Assembly (NCBI RefSeq): GCF_902825155.1
Contig: NZ_CADEAG010000009.1
Location: 1 to 64,000 of the forward strand
Direction: 5' to 3'
From: Bartonella taylorii 8TBB
GTDB taxonomy: Bacteria; Pseudomonadota; Alphaproteobacteria; Rhizobiales; Rhizobiaceae
Length of the DNA: 64,000 nt
Positions 49,328-59,521 of the stretch are shown here, one piece after another; within the stretch, counting starts at the first letter, position 1, and each line of letters begins with the position of its first letter. The position numbers and the translations under genes are program-made. The notes beneath the pieces were generated by a model. That model searched no databases. It had not been told where the DNA came from and was given only the letters and a program-made list of their open reading frames with translations.

Positions 49328-50719
49328 GTGGGTTCTTTTGATTTTGATTTATTCGTTATTGGAAGCGGTTCTGGTGGGGTGCGTGCAGCACGCCTTGCTG
49401 GAGGGCTTGGTAAGCGTGTCGCTATAGCAGAGGAATATCGTATAGGGGGTACTTGTGTTATTCGCGGTTGCGTTCCTAAGAAATTGTATGTTTATGCCTC
49501 ACAATATGCAAAAGAGTTCCGTAAAAGCGTTGGTTTTGGTTGGAAATATGCTGAACCAATTTTTAGTTGGGAAAAATTAGTTGCAGCTAAAAATAAAGAA
49601 ATATCAAGATTGGAAGGACTTTATCGCCAAGGACTGCAAAATAATAATGTTCATATTTATGAAAGTCGTGCTGTCTTTGTCGATGATCATACATTAGAGC
49701 TTTCTGTAACAGGTGAACGGGTAACCGCGGAAAAAATTTTAATCGCAACGGGTGCAAAAATTGCGTCAAATACTGCAATAAAAGGCAGTGATTTATGCCT
49801 TACTTCCAATGAAATTTTTGACCTTGAAAAACTCCCAAAATCAATAGTCATTGTTGGTGGCGGGTATATTGGTGTTGAATTTGCTAACATTTTTCATGAA
49901 TTAGGTGTGAAAACAACGCTCCTCCATCGTGGTGATTTAATTCTTCGTAACTTTGACTATGATTTGCGACAGCTGCTTAATGATGCAATGGTTGAAAAAG
50001 GGATTTCTATTATTTATGGGGAAACAGTTTCCAAAGTGCAAGCTACAGGAAATTATTATAATCTTGTTTTATCCAGTGGGCAAATGATCAGTACTGATCA
50101 GGTGATGTTAGCTACGGGGCGCGTACCAAATACAATGGGTTTAGGACTCGAGCGGGCAGGCGTTAAAGTGAATGAGTTTGGTGCAGTTGTTGTTGATGAA
50201 AGAATGACAACAGATGTTCCCCACATTTGGGCTGTGGGTGATGTAACAGGTCATATTCAATTGACGCCTGTTGCGATTCATGATGCAATATGTTTTGTTA
50301 AGACTGCATTTGAGAATATACCCACTACACCCGATTATGATTTAATTACAACGGCGGTTTTTTCACAGCCTGAGATTGGAACGGTAGGTCTTTCAGAAGA
50401 AGATGCGCTACATCGTTATAAGCGTCTTGAAATTTATCGTACGGTTTTTCGTTCTATGCGCAATGTTCTCTCCGAGAGTTCTGAAAAAATGTTTATGAAG
50501 CTTATTGTTGATGGTGAAAGTCGTATTGTTGTGGGTGCTCATATTTTAGGGGAGAACGCTGGTGAGATAGCACAGCTCATTGGCATATCTCTCAAGGGGA
50601 GACTGACGAAAGATGTCTTTGATGAAACTATGGCAGTGCATCCAACTATGGCAGAGGAATTGGTAACGATGTATAAACCAAGTTACATCTATGAAAATGG
50701 AAAGAAAGTAGAAGGTTAA
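49328..50719 (+). CDS. gor: Glutathione-disulfide reductase
   Basis: A 463-residue flavoprotein that keeps glutathione reduced with NADPH. The FAD dinucleotide fold GSGSGGVRAARLA opens the protein. The redox disulfide is C43 and C48 in GGTCVIRGCVPKKLY. The NADPH fold is IVGGGYIGVEFANIF, and the C-terminal dimer domain holds the active-site histidine in MAVHPTMAEELV. The start is GTG 49328 after GAAGGAATAGTTC. It is a single gene between a terminator and the DAHP synthase. Confidence 0.94.
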   Translation: MGSFDFDLFVIGSGSGGVRAARLAGGLGKRVAIAEEYRIGGTCVIRGCVPKKLYVYASQYAKEFRKSVGFGWKYAEPIFSWEKLVAAKNKEISRLEGLYRQGLQNNNVHIYESRAVFVDDHTLELSVTGERVTAEKILIATGAKIASNTAIKGSDLCLTSNEIFDLEKLPKSIVIVGGGYIGVEFANIFHELGVKTTLLHRGDLILRNFDYDLRQLLNDAMVEKGISIIYGETVSKVQATGNYYNLVLSSGQMISTDQVMLATGRVPNTMGLGLERAGVKVNEFGAVVVDERMTTDVPHIWAVGDVTGHIQLTPVAIHDAICFVKTAFENIPTTPDYDLITTAVFSQPEIGTVGLSEEDALHRYKRLEIYRTVFRSMRNVLSESSEKMFMKLIVDGESRIVVGAHILGENAGEIAQLIGISLKGRLTKDVFDETMAVHPTMAEELVTMYKPSYIYENGKKVEG

Positions 50720-50791
50720 ACAGCACATATTGTGGTAAGTGAGCGAGTTTTAGTACGATGAGCTATGATTTTAAGCTCTGGAGAGAATGCA

Positions 50792-52171
50792 ATGATAAAA
50801 GAATGGGCTCCTGACTCTTGGAGAGCAAGACCAATTAAACAAGTTCCGATTTATCCGGATAAATCTGTGTTAGCAGATGTTGAACGAAAGCTACGTAGCT
50901 ATCCTCCTTTGGTTTTTGCGGGTGAAGCACGTGATTTGCAAAATAAATTAGCAGCTGTTGCACAAGGTCAGGCTTTTTTATTACAAGGTGGAGACTGTGC
51001 AGAAAGCTTTGCAGAACATGAAGCTGATAATATTCGTGATTTTTTTCGCGTATTTTTGCAAATGGCGATTGTTTTAACTTTTGGCAGTTCTAAACCCGTT
51101 GTTAAAATCGGTCGCATCGCAGGTCAGTTTGCAAAGCCACGCTCTTCCGATATGGAAAGCAAAGGAGGAGCTGAGCTTCCTTCTTATCGCGGGGATATTA
51201 TTAATGGTATTGAATTTAGCACGGATTCTCGTATTCCTGATCCGCAACGAATGTCTATGGCTTATCGCCAATCTGCAGCAACATTGAATCTATTGCGTGC
51301 TTTTTCACAAGGGGGGTATGCAGATTTAGAAAATGTTCATGCATGGATGTTGAGTTTTGTTTCTAACAGCCCGCAGGGCGAGCGTTATGAGTTGTTGGCA
51401 GAACGTATTTCGGAAGCGATAGATTTTATGCGTTCCATAGGGATTACGTCCAAAACAAATTCTTCATTACGTGAAACATCTTTTTATACCAGTCATGAAG
51501 CGCTTTTGCTTGGCTATGAAGAGGCTTTGACGCGAATTGATTCGACTTCTGGAGATTGGTATGCAACGTCTGGTCATATGTTATGGATTGGTGATCGTAC
51601 ACGTCAGATTGATCATGCGCATGTTGAATATTGCCGCGGTATCAAAAATCCACTTGGGTTAAAGTGTGGTCCTTCCATTGAGCCCTATGAGCTTTTGAGA
51701 TTGATTGATATTTTAAACCCTGAAAACGAAGCGGGGCGATTGACGCTCATTACGCGTTTTGGTTATGATAAGGTTGAGAATTATCTTCCTAAATTGATCC
51801 AAGCAGTTGAGCGCGAGAAGCGTAAAGTTATATGGTCGTGTGATCCAATGCATGGCAATACGGTTACTGTAAATGGTTATAAAACGCGTCCCTTTGATTA
51901 TGTGTTAAAGGAGGTAGAGAAGTTTTTTTCAGTACATTATGGAGAGGGAACTTATCCAGGGGGCATTCATATTGAAATGACAGGTCGTGATGTAACAGAA
52001 TGCACAGGTGGGGCGCATGCTATTTCTGTAGAAGATTTGTCTAATCGTTATCATACCCAGTGTGATCCGCGATTAAATGCAGATCAAGCGTTAGAATTAG
52101 CTTTTCTTGTTGCAGAATTACTTAAGAAAAATCGTAATACTGATTCATTAGCTCTTGCTGCAAATGGTTAG
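50792..52171 (+). CDS. 3-deoxy-7-phosphoheptulonate synthase, class II
   Basis: A 459-residue class II (plant-like) DAHP synthase, the first step of the shikimate pathway. Signatures are [23 protein letters not shown], the [14 protein letters not shown] metal and phosphate site, [14 protein letters not shown], and [13 protein letters not shown]. The start is taken at ATG 50792 ([12 protein letters not shown]), which matches family N-termini and follows GGAGAG; ATG 50765 would add 9 residues. It stands between gor and nadE. Confidence 0.94.
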   Translation: MIKEWAPDSWRARPIKQVPIYPDKSVLADVERKLRSYPPLVFAGEARDLQNKLAAVAQGQAFLLQGGDCAESFAEHEADNIRDFFRVFLQMAIVLTFGSSKPVVKIGRIAGQFAKPRSSDMESKGGAELPSYRGDIINGIEFSTDSRIPDPQRMSMAYRQSAATLNLLRAFSQGGYADLENVHAWMLSFVSNSPQGERYELLAERISEAIDFMRSIGITSKTNSSLRETSFYTSHEALLLGYEEALTRIDSTSGDWYATSGHMLWIGDRTRQIDHAHVEYCRGIKNPLGLKCGPSIEPYELLRLIDILNPENEAGRLTLITRFGYDKVENYLPKLIQAVEREKRKVIWSCDPMHGNTVTVNGYKTRPFDYVLKEVEKFFSVHYGEGTYPGGIHIEMTGRDVTECTGGAHAISVEDLSNRYHTQCDPRLNADQALELAFLVAELLKKNRNTDSLALAANG

Positions 52172-52294
52172 ATAAAAAGCTCGATCATATTTCATTTTAG
52201 GTGTTTATGGGAGAAGAGTTTTTTGAAAAAGAAGTGTTTTCAATAATTAAAATAGAGTTGTAATTGTCAAGCTGATGAAATGATATAAAGACTT

Positions 52295-53956
52295 ATGAAA
52301 AATGATTTTCGGGTAGCTGTTGCCCAATTAAATCCCGTCGTTGGTGATATTGAAAGGAATTATTCTCTTGCTGTTATGGCGCATCAAACGGCTAAAGAAG
52401 AAGGTGCAGATCTTGTTTTATTCACTGAGCTTTTTATAAGCGCTTATCCGCCGGAAGATCTCGTTCTTAAGCCTGCTTTTATAAAAACATGTGAAGATGC
52501 TGTTAAGGAATTAGCAAAGATAACAGTAGGGGGACCAGGAATTATAATGGGCCTTCCTCTCAAGCGTAATGATAACATTTACAATGGTGTCATGATTCTT
52601 GATGAAGGACAGATAGTTGCTGAAAGCTTTAAGTTTGATTTACCTAATTATGCTGAATTTGACGAAAAACGACTATTTTTTCCCGGTCCATACCCTGAGC
52701 CGATTGTCTATCACGGGATAAAACTAGGAATAGTGATTTGTGAAGATATTTGGAATGATTCTTCTTTGTGTGCAAAGCTTGGCAATAAAGGAGCTGAGAT
52801 CATTCTCGTTCTTAATGGTTCTCCTTATTATCGTGATAAAACATTAAAGCGTATAGAAATTGCTCGTGCGCAGGTGCTTCAATCTGGCATACCGATTATT
52901 TATGCTAATCCTGTTGGAGGGCAGGATGAGCTCGTTTTTGATGGGGGATCTTTTGCACTAAGTGCGCAAGGCAAAATAGTGTTCCAAATGAAACATTTTG
53001 AAAGCCACATTGCTTTAAGTCATTGGCAGAGAAAAACGACAGGGTGGCAATGTATTTCTGGCCCAAATGAGAATCTCCTTAATGGATTAGCGGCTGATTA
53101 TCAAGCCTGTGTTTTGGGTTTGAGAGATTACGTCAATAAAAACCGTTTTAAGGATGTTATTCTTGGTCTTTCAGGAGGAATTGATTCAGCTCTTTGTGCG
53201 GCAATGGCAGTGGATGCTCTTGGAGCTGAGAGGGTTCGCACCATAATGATGCCCTATCATTATACCTCACAAGAGTCATTGAAAGATGCTAAAGAGTGTG
53301 CACGTTTTTTAGGATGTCACTATGAAGTGGTACCAATTGTACAACCTGTTGAGGCTTTTTTGAAGACAATGGCACCTATTTTTTTAGGGTTGCCATCTGA
53401 TGTGACAGAAGAAAATCTTCAAAGTCGTATACGCGGTACTATTTTGATGGCCCTTTCAAATAAATTTGGCTCAATGGTGATAACAACAGGTAATAAGTCG
53501 GAAATGGCTGTGGGATATGCAACACTCTATGGTGATATGAACGGAGGGTTTAATCCTATTAAAGACATTTATAAAACGCAGGTCTATGCATTAGCGAAGT
53601 GGCGTAATAACAATCACTTGCAAAATTTGTTGGGGCCAGAAGGGATTGTAATTCCACCCAATATTATAGAAAAAGCACCTTCTGCGGAGCTTCGGGAAAA
53701 TCAAAAAGATGAAGACACTCTTCCGCCTTATCCTGTTTTAGATGATATCTTGCAATTTCTTGTAGAAAATGACATGAGTATCTGTGATATTGTTAAACGT
53801 GGATATTTACGGGAAACAGTTGAGAAAATAGAACATCTTCTTTATGGTGCCGAATACAAAAGACGACAATCTGCTCCCGGCGTAAAAATCAGTTATAAAA
53901 ACTTCGGACGTGATCGTCGTTATCCCATTGTAAATCGGTTTCGTGATAAAATTTGA
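52295..53956 (+). CDS. nadE: Glutamine-dependent NAD+ synthetase
   Basis: A 553-residue two-domain enzyme. The N-terminal nitrilase-type glutaminase carries E45, K113 and C149 ([22 protein letters not shown]). The C-terminal ATP-pyrophosphatase domain has the P-loop [15 protein letters not shown] near residue 290 and the NKSEMAVGY stretch. It amidates nicotinate adenine dinucleotide to NAD+ with glutamine. The start ATG lies after TATAAAGACTT with only a weak site. The second gltX begins 10 bases after its stop. Confidence 0.95.
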   Translation: MKNDFRVAVAQLNPVVGDIERNYSLAVMAHQTAKEEGADLVLFTELFISAYPPEDLVLKPAFIKTCEDAVKELAKITVGGPGIIMGLPLKRNDNIYNGVMILDEGQIVAESFKFDLPNYAEFDEKRLFFPGPYPEPIVYHGIKLGIVICEDIWNDSSLCAKLGNKGAEIILVLNGSPYYRDKTLKRIEIARAQVLQSGIPIIYANPVGGQDELVFDGGSFALSAQGKIVFQMKHFESHIALSHWQRKTTGWQCISGPNENLLNGLAADYQACVLGLRDYVNKNRFKDVILGLSGGIDSALCAAMAVDALGAERVRTIMMPYHYTSQESLKDAKECARFLGCHYEVVPIVQPVEAFLKTMAPIFLGLPSDVTEENLQSRIRGTILMALSNKFGSMVITTGNKSEMAVGYATLYGDMNGGFNPIKDIYKTQVYALAKWRNNNHLQNLLGPEGIVIPPNIIEKAPSAELRENQKDEDTLPPYPVLDDILQFLVENDMSICDIVKRGYLRETVEKIEHLLYGAEYKRRQSAPGVKISYKNFGRDRRYPIVNRFRDKI

Positions 53957-53966
53957 GCATTATTTT

Positions 53967-55349
53967 ATGATAAAAGTCCGTTTTGCACCCTCTCCAACAG
54001 GTTATATTCATATTGGCAATACCCGTAGTGCCCTGTTCAACTGGCTTTATGCGCAAGCGCATAAGGGAGCTTTTATTTTGCGTTACGATGATACAGATGT
54101 TGAACGCTCTAAACAGGAATATATTGATGCTATTGCAGTTGATCTTGAATGGCTTGGTATTCAACCAGATGAGATTTATTATCAATCTAAACGGTTTAGT
54201 CGATATGATGAAGTTGCGGAAACTCTAAAACAACGTGGTCTTCTTTATCCCTGTTATGAGACCGCGGAAGAATTAGATCGGCGCCGTAAAATCCAACTTT
54301 CTCGCAAATTACCCCCTATTTATGATCGCGCTGCATTGAAATTAACACCAGAAAATAAAAAAGCATTTGAATTGCAAGGTCGGAAACCTCATTGGCGTTT
54401 TCTTCTCCCTAATTTTGCAAATGATCCTTTGCAAACAAGGAGAACAGAAATTTGCTGGAATGATGCGGTAAAAGGAAAACAGGCGATTGATTTAGCCTCT
54501 CTTTCAGATCCTGTTTTAATTCGTGAAGATGGAAGCTACCTTTATACATTGCCTTCCGTCGTTGATGATATAGATATGGCCATTACTCATATTATTCGTG
54601 GGGACGATCACATTACAAATACAGGCGCTCAGATTGCTCTTTTTAAAGCACTCAATGCAGAATTGCCAGTTTTTGGCCATATTAATTTATTGTCTACAGT
54701 TTTAGGAAAAGGGTTTTCAAAACGGAACAACGATCTCTCTATTCGCTCTCTACGGGCGGAAGGGTTTGAATCTATCGCTGTTCAATGCCTCGCTGTTTTG
54801 ATTGGGACATCACAAAATGTACATCCGTATCCCAATCAAGCAGCGCTTTTAGAGCATTTTAATCTGCAAGATACGTCAAAATCAATTGCAAAATTTGATA
54901 CTACCGATCTTTTTGCTTTAAATCGTCATCTTGTGCATGAGTTAACCTATGCGGAAGTTAAAACACGACTTAAAAATCTTTCTATTGATGGCGATAAGGC
55001 GGAGTGTTTTTGGAATGCGATGAGAGGTAATATTGACAAAGTAAATGATGCTGTCTTTTGGTGGAAAATGATTCATGATGAACAAAAGGGCTTTGATACA
55101 GTAGCGCTTGAAGATCGTGCATTCGTGCGTCAATCACTCAATTTCTTGCCTGAAGGTGCATTAAATGATGAAAGTTGGAAAGTTTGGACAACGGCATTAA
55201 AAGAAAAAACAGGTCGCAGCGGAAAAGCTTTGTTTATGCCATTACGTCAGGCGCTTACTGGAATGGATCATGGACCTGAAATGGGAAAGCTTTTGCAGCT
55301 CTTAGGGCGTGAGAAAGTAGTAGAAAGATTGACATTTCAAGGAGAGTAA
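53967..55349 (+). CDS. gltX2: Glutamate-tRNA ligase (second copy)
   Basis: A 460-residue class I synthetase, diverged from the copy at 43495-44922. The HIGH motif is HIGN at residues 15-18 ([21 protein letters not shown]). The KMSKS-type loop reads [12 protein letters not shown] near residue 248, where the usual first lysine-leucine pair is replaced by Gly-Phe. Alphaproteobacteria with two GluRS often use one mainly for tRNA-Gln mischarging; which copy does so here is not shown. The start is ATG 53967 (MIKVRFAPS), 10 bases after nadE. It converges with the helicase gene. Confidence 0.94.
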   Translation: MIKVRFAPSPTGYIHIGNTRSALFNWLYAQAHKGAFILRYDDTDVERSKQEYIDAIAVDLEWLGIQPDEIYYQSKRFSRYDEVAETLKQRGLLYPCYETAEELDRRRKIQLSRKLPPIYDRAALKLTPENKKAFELQGRKPHWRFLLPNFANDPLQTRRTEICWNDAVKGKQAIDLASLSDPVLIREDGSYLYTLPSVVDDIDMAITHIIRGDDHITNTGAQIALFKALNAELPVFGHINLLSTVLGKGFSKRNNDLSIRSLRAEGFESIAVQCLAVLIGTSQNVHPYPNQAALLEHFNLQDTSKSIAKFDTTDLFALNRHLVHELTYAEVKTRLKNLSIDGDKAECFWNAMRGNIDKVNDAVFWWKMIHDEQKGFDTVALEDRAFVRQSLNFLPEGALNDESWKVWTTALKEKTGRSGKALFMPLRQALTGMDHGPEMGKLLQLLGREKVVERLTFQGE

Positions 55350-55358
55350 GTTTCCAGT

Positions 55359-56762
55359 TTAAGTGCGGGTTTTTATGAGCATAAATGCTGGGATATCATT
55401 GCCAAATCCAAGAGGAGACAAATCCTTATTTTTTCTAGGGTTCTGCTGCTCAGATGGTTTTACTTTATTATTTGTGGCTTGAATGTAATCTACTTTATCG
55501 TTTTTTAAGGATTTTTGAGTTTGGACAACGCGCTCTTTTTGAGTAGTTCTTTTTGACGGTTTTGGAGATCTTTTCTTTAAAACAATGTGGTCTTCTTGAT
55601 CATCAGTCGTTAAAGTAGAGAGATCTCCATTGAGCCATTCAATTTTTTCGTTGCTCATTTCCTCAATGGCGTTGATATATTTTTGGTCATCTTTTGTGAC
55701 GATCGTAAAAGCTTTTCCACTACGATTTGCACGTCCTGTACGACCAATTCGATGAATATAGTCTTCAGCATGTGTAGGGACATCATAGTTGAAAACATGG
55801 CTGACAGCTGGGATATCGAGTCCACGGGCAGCAACATCAGAAGCAACAAGAAGTGTGAGTTTATTATTTTTAAAATCGGCTAATGTATTTGTGCGCGAAT
55901 ATTGGTCCATATCTCCATGAAGGGCGCCTACACTAAAATGATGTCTGACGAGAGACCTAAAAAGTTCAGAGATATCCCTCTTTCGATTGCAAAAAATAAT
56001 AGCATTTTTAAGCTCATTGCCTTCATTGTGGATAAGTTCTCGCAAAACAGCTCTTTTATCCCATGGCTTATTTCCAGATTTGACAAGTCTCTGTGTAATT
56101 GTGGTGGCTGTTGAGGATGCTTTTGTAACTTCAACAGATACAGGAAAATGTAAAAACTGTTTTGTTAGTTTGGTAATTTCTGGCGCCATTGTTGCGGAAA
56201 AGAACAAAGTTTGACGCGTAAAGGGGGTTAGTTTACAGATACGTTCAATATCAGGAATAAAACCCATATCCAACATGCGATCAGCTTCATCAATAACAAG
56301 AATTTCAACACCCATTAGGAGCAATTTACCGCGTTCAAAATGATCAAGAAGGCGGCCTGGTGTTGCTATAAGAACATCAGCTCCTCGTTCAAGTTTACGA
56401 TCTTGGTGATCAAAAGAAACACCACCAATCAAAAGTGCAACATTTAGGCGATGATTTATTCCGTATTTATCGAAATTTTCTTCAACTTGAGCCGCAAGTT
56501 CCCGTGTTGGTTCTAATATAAGAGTACGGGGCATACGCGCTCTCGCGCGGCCTTTTTCAAGTAGTGTGAGCATAGGCAAAACGAAAGAAGCTGTTTTCCC
56601 CGTTCCTGTTTGAGCGATTCCTAGAACGTCTTTTCTTTGAAGCACGTGGGGAATCGTCCCACTCTGAATAGGCGTTGGAACTGTATATCCCGCTGATTTT
56701 ACCGCTTTAATAACCTTTGCGGAAAGACCTAAATCATCGAAACTATTTAAAGGTGGCATCAT
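55359..56762 (-). CDS. DEAD-box ATP-dependent RNA helicase (RhlE-like)
   Basis: A 467-residue helicase. It has the Q motif (FDDLGL, then GYTVPTPIQ), motif I AQTGTGKT at residues 52-57, Ia PTRELA, DEAD at 158-161 (VIDEADRMLDMGFIPDI), SAT, and HRIGRTGR in the second RecA domain. The C-terminal tail of about 90 residues is basic and rich in Lys and Ser (KKRSPKPSKRTTQKERV), as in RhlE-type proteins acting on rRNA or mRNA. The start is uncertain: ATG 56762 gives MMPPLNSFDDLG; a TTG at 56801 would add 13 residues. Confidence 0.92.
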   Translation of the reverse strand: MMPPLNSFDDLGLSAKVIKAVKSAGYTVPTPIQSGTIPHVLQRKDVLGIAQTGTGKTASFVLPMLTLLEKGRARARMPRTLILEPTRELAAQVEENFDKYGINHRLNVALLIGGVSFDHQDRKLERGADVLIATPGRLLDHFERGKLLLMGVEILVIDEADRMLDMGFIPDIERICKLTPFTRQTLFFSATMAPEITKLTKQFLHFPVSVEVTKASSTATTITQRLVKSGNKPWDKRAVLRELIHNEGNELKNAIIFCNRKRDISELFRSLVRHHFSVGALHGDMDQYSRTNTLADFKNNKLTLLVASDVAARGLDIPAVSHVFNYDVPTHAEDYIHRIGRTGRANRSGKAFTIVTKDDQKYINAIEEMSNEKIEWLNGDLSTLTTDDQEDHIVLKKRSPKPSKRTTQKERVVQTQKSLKNDKVDYIQATNNKVKPSEQQNPRKNKDLSPLGFGNDIPAFMLIKTRT

Positions 56763-56907
56763 TTTTATCAATTGCTCTGCGATTTTAATCTCGCTATCCA
56801 AACTATTTGTGAGATTAAGTATTCTACACTATTTTAGAGGGTTAAGGCGCTTTCACAAAAAAGTCAACTATAACAGCCATATACGTATAGAAAGCATAAT
56901 ACAATAA

Positions 56908-57681
56908 TTAATAGCGAAATTGTTCTGATAAAATACGCTCGTCCCATGAATGATTAGAGTCAAAAAGGATTGAGGCTGTTACTTCTGTTGCTGTTGAAAT
57001 AATAACTGAATGGACAGATTTGACCTCAACATTATCGGCTGCAGCATTTACGGGACGTTTGTCAGGTTCAAGCATATCCAAGCGTACTGTTGCCGTATTA
57101 GGAAGTAATGCTCCATGCCAGCGCCGAGGACGGAAAGGACTAACGGGAGTGAGTGCCATCAGTGGGGCCATGAGGGGCAAAATAGGTCCTTGTGCTGATA
57201 AATTATAAGCCGTAGATCCTGCTGGTGTGGCAACAAGGATACCATCGCAACTTAATTGTTCCATGCGTACGTTATCATCAATACTAATACGAATTTTAGC
57301 TGCTTGATAAGATTGACGAAAGAGGGAGACTTCATTGATAGCGAGTGCTTCAATAGTTCCTTGACATTCAGCTTCTGCAATCATGCGTAGGGGATGAATT
57401 TCTTTTTTATGTGCGGCAGCAATACGGCTTGGCAATTTTTGTTCATGGAATTCATTCATAAGGAATCCTACAGAGCCTTGATTCATGCCGTAAATAGGTT
57501 TTCCGGTGTTCATAACATCCCGTACTGTTTGTAACATTGTTCCATCGCCACCGATTGCAACAACAACGTCAGCTTCTTCTAGAGAAGAATGACCGTAAAC
57601 AGAAATTAATTTATGAGTAGCTTTTATGGCTTCTTTAGTTTCAGCGGAAATGAAATGAAAGCGGTTTGGTAATGTGGTCAT
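56908..57681 (-). CDS. nadK: NAD kinase
   Basis: A 257-residue NAD kinase, which makes NADP+ from NAD+. The GGDGT motif at residues 44-48 (VVAIGGDGTMLQTVR) contains the catalytic aspartate. MNQGSVGFLMNEF and CDGILVATPAGSTAYNLSAQGP form the NAD site, and PLMALTPVSPFRPR is typical. The start ATG follows AGGATAATTCTTA. nadE, the preceding step, is about 3 kb away on the other strand. Confidence 0.95.
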   Translation of the reverse strand: MTTLPNRFHFISAETKEAIKATHKLISVYGHSSLEEADVVVAIGGDGTMLQTVRDVMNTGKPIYGMNQGSVGFLMNEFHEQKLPSRIAAAHKKEIHPLRMIAEAECQGTIEALAINEVSLFRQSYQAAKIRISIDDNVRMEQLSCDGILVATPAGSTAYNLSAQGPILPLMAPLMALTPVSPFRPRRWHGALLPNTATVRLDMLEPDKRPVNAAADNVEVKSVHSVIISTATEVTASILFDSNHSWDERILSEQFRY

Positions 57682-57937
57682 TAAGAATTATCCTGATATT
57701 TGCAACTTAGTTTTCTAGCGTATTTTTGAAAAATTTTGAAGCTGTCTATAAAAAACCGTTTTGGTAAGGAAATGGATTATGCACGAAAAGTAATCTGTGT
57801 AAGTTATGTATCATAGCAAGATGGGATGAAAAGATTGTATAGTGACATAAACCATAAACGAGTATTTTTTTTAAGAATGATAATTCATCATTGAAGCTAA
57901 GAGCGTGATCAGTTAAAAGACCACTGTTCAGTTTTAA

Positions 57938-58014
<77 letters not shown>

Positions 58015-58296
58015 GACTTTTCAGTTCTTTCTCGTATTATTGTTATGGTAGTATTGCTTAGAAAAGACAAAGCTATTTTTATTAAAATGGTTATTGGGGG
58101 TACTGGTTAAGTTATATACCGAATAAGCAAATGATTTTAGAAGAATAAAGTTTCTTGCTGTTTATAGAATCCTTTTTTTGAGTACTTTGAATATTGAGGT
58201 AAAGAGAACAGTGCGCTATGGAAGAATTGATTATATAAAGCCATTTTTCCTTTTTACTTCATTAATGGATTGAAATCTAAGAACTGTATTTCCAAT

Positions 58297-58336
58297 GTCT
58301 TCACTTCTTTCTGTAAACAGAGTGAAGACGTTTTTT
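58297..58336 (+). terminator. Rho-independent terminator-like hairpin
   Basis: GTCTTCACT (58297-58305) and AGTGAAGAC (58321-58329) form a perfect 9-bp stem with a 15-base loop, followed by G and six T residues. It is 280 bases after tRNA-Arg. It could end the tRNA transcript or an unannotated RNA. Confidence 0.7.
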
Positions 58337-58472
58337 ATTATCTGCTTAAGAAAATGTTTCATGAAAATTATTCGTAAAGCAGTATCAATCTATACTTTCT
58401 GCGAGTCCATGAAATAGTTGATAATAGAAACGGTATGCTAAGCACTTCTCTTTAACCGTGCAAGAAGTAAAA

Positions 58473-58507
58473 CCGCTTGTTAGTACCTATAACAGACGGC
58501 TTTTTTT
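58473..58507 (+). terminator. Second terminator-like hairpin
   Basis: CCG and TTGTTA (58473-58475, 58477-58482) pair with TAACAG and CGG (58489-58494, 58497-58499), leaving small internal mismatches. C and seven T residues follow (58501-58507). No open frame precedes it within 130 bases. Confidence 0.55.
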
Positions 58508-58534
58508 ACAAGGTTATCATATTCAAGAGCAATA

Positions 58535-58555
58535 TGATACTGTGCAACAGTATCA
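58535..58555. repeat. 9-bp inverted repeat with a 3-base loop
   Basis: TGATACTGT (58535-58543) and ACAGTATCA (58547-58555) are perfect complements around GCA. There is no T run, so it is not a terminator; it could be a regulator site or part of an RNA fold. Confidence 0.5.
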
Positions 58556-59272
58556 CAGGTAAAAAATAACTAATTTGTATACAAAAAGCTTGCCAAGTGC
58601 TATTATGAAGGTGTTTTATAAATACGGTCCCGAACAGTCTTGAGCAGTGAAGTTAAAAAATAACCATTGACTGTAAAGCCATGCAAGAAGCATAGAGTTC
58701 TTATAAAAAGTATAACCTCTATACTGTTTTACAGTGCTATTTAGCTACAAAAAATTAAACATTACCATATCTTGCCATTTTGCTGCTTTGCTGCGAGACG
58801 TTTTTAATGCTCTCTTAAAAATTTTCTATGTATTTAAGCACCAGATTTTGCTATAATAAAGGGCTTTTTAGACTGCTAAGTAAGAAAGTCATATCGTATT
58901 GCATGAGCTTTAAAATATCAAATTTTAGAGGACTAATTCGCAACGTCACGTTATATCTCCAAAACTAACTATTGTCTTATTTTATAAGTATCATAATAAT
59001 ATTCACATATTTTATGTAAAGCTTATCGTATTGGTTTAGATTCTCTACCATAGTACATTCCAATAGCATTAAAACAGAAAAAAGATACGATTGTTTCAAT
59101 ACGTATTATAGGTAATTATTTTATCATATTAATATATATTGTTGATTATTTATTTTAACTTATATTTAACTATACTTAAAGTAATATTTATATTATGTAT
59201 AAATACAGTATTTTTTTATATTGATATTTTAATAATATAAATTTAATATATTTTTTATTATCTTGAGGGGGA

Positions 59273-59362
59273 ATGATACAGAAAATACACAAAAGACTCC
59301 TTAAGCAACAAAAAGCGGATCTCACTTCAAGCTGTGAAGGAATGTGTAATCTTATAAAGTGA
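59273..59362 (+). other. Possible 29-residue small open frame
   Basis: ATG 59273 lies after GAGGGGG, a strong ribosome-binding site in an otherwise very AT-rich stretch. The frame starts MIQKIHKRLLKQQKADL and includes two cysteines near the end. I recognise no family. It may be the start of a decayed gene or a leader peptide. Confidence 0.25.
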
Positions 59363-59453
59363 CGCTAAAAAAGGCAAATGATCATTATAAATTAAAGAAT
59401 AAGAAAAGTTTATTTATTTATTCGATTTTAAGCCTTATAGAGAGCAGCCATAC

Positions 59454-59474
59454 CTTTTCTGTTTTATAGAAAAG
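59454..59474. promoter_or_regulatory. Inverted repeat upstream of hutH
   Basis: CTTTTCT (59454-59460) and AGAAAAG (59468-59474) are perfect complements with a 7-base centre, 47 bases before the hutH start. It could be an operator or a small leader hairpin. It does not resemble the HutC consensus as I remember it. Confidence 0.35.
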
Positions 59475-59521
59475 TCCAATAGTGCTAAGTATTATACTTT
59501 AAATAAACAAGAAAGAAAATT

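Larger units (their letters stand above)
58015..59521. other. 1.5-kb gene-poor region between tRNA-Arg and hutH
   Basis: No protein gene is recognisable, and base composition becomes extremely AT-rich toward 59100-59260. It holds two terminator-like hairpins on the plus strand, a short perfect inverted repeat at 58535-58555, a 29-codon frame with a strong ribosome-binding site at 59273, and a 7-bp inverted repeat before hutH. The two hairpins without genes upstream suggest tRNA read-through control or small RNAs, which is inference. Confidence 0.5.

Noticed and set aside
59100-59260. Very AT-rich block that might suggest a replication origin
   Set aside because: No DnaA-box cluster, dnaA gene or repeated iterons are visible; extreme AT content fits a decayed spacer.
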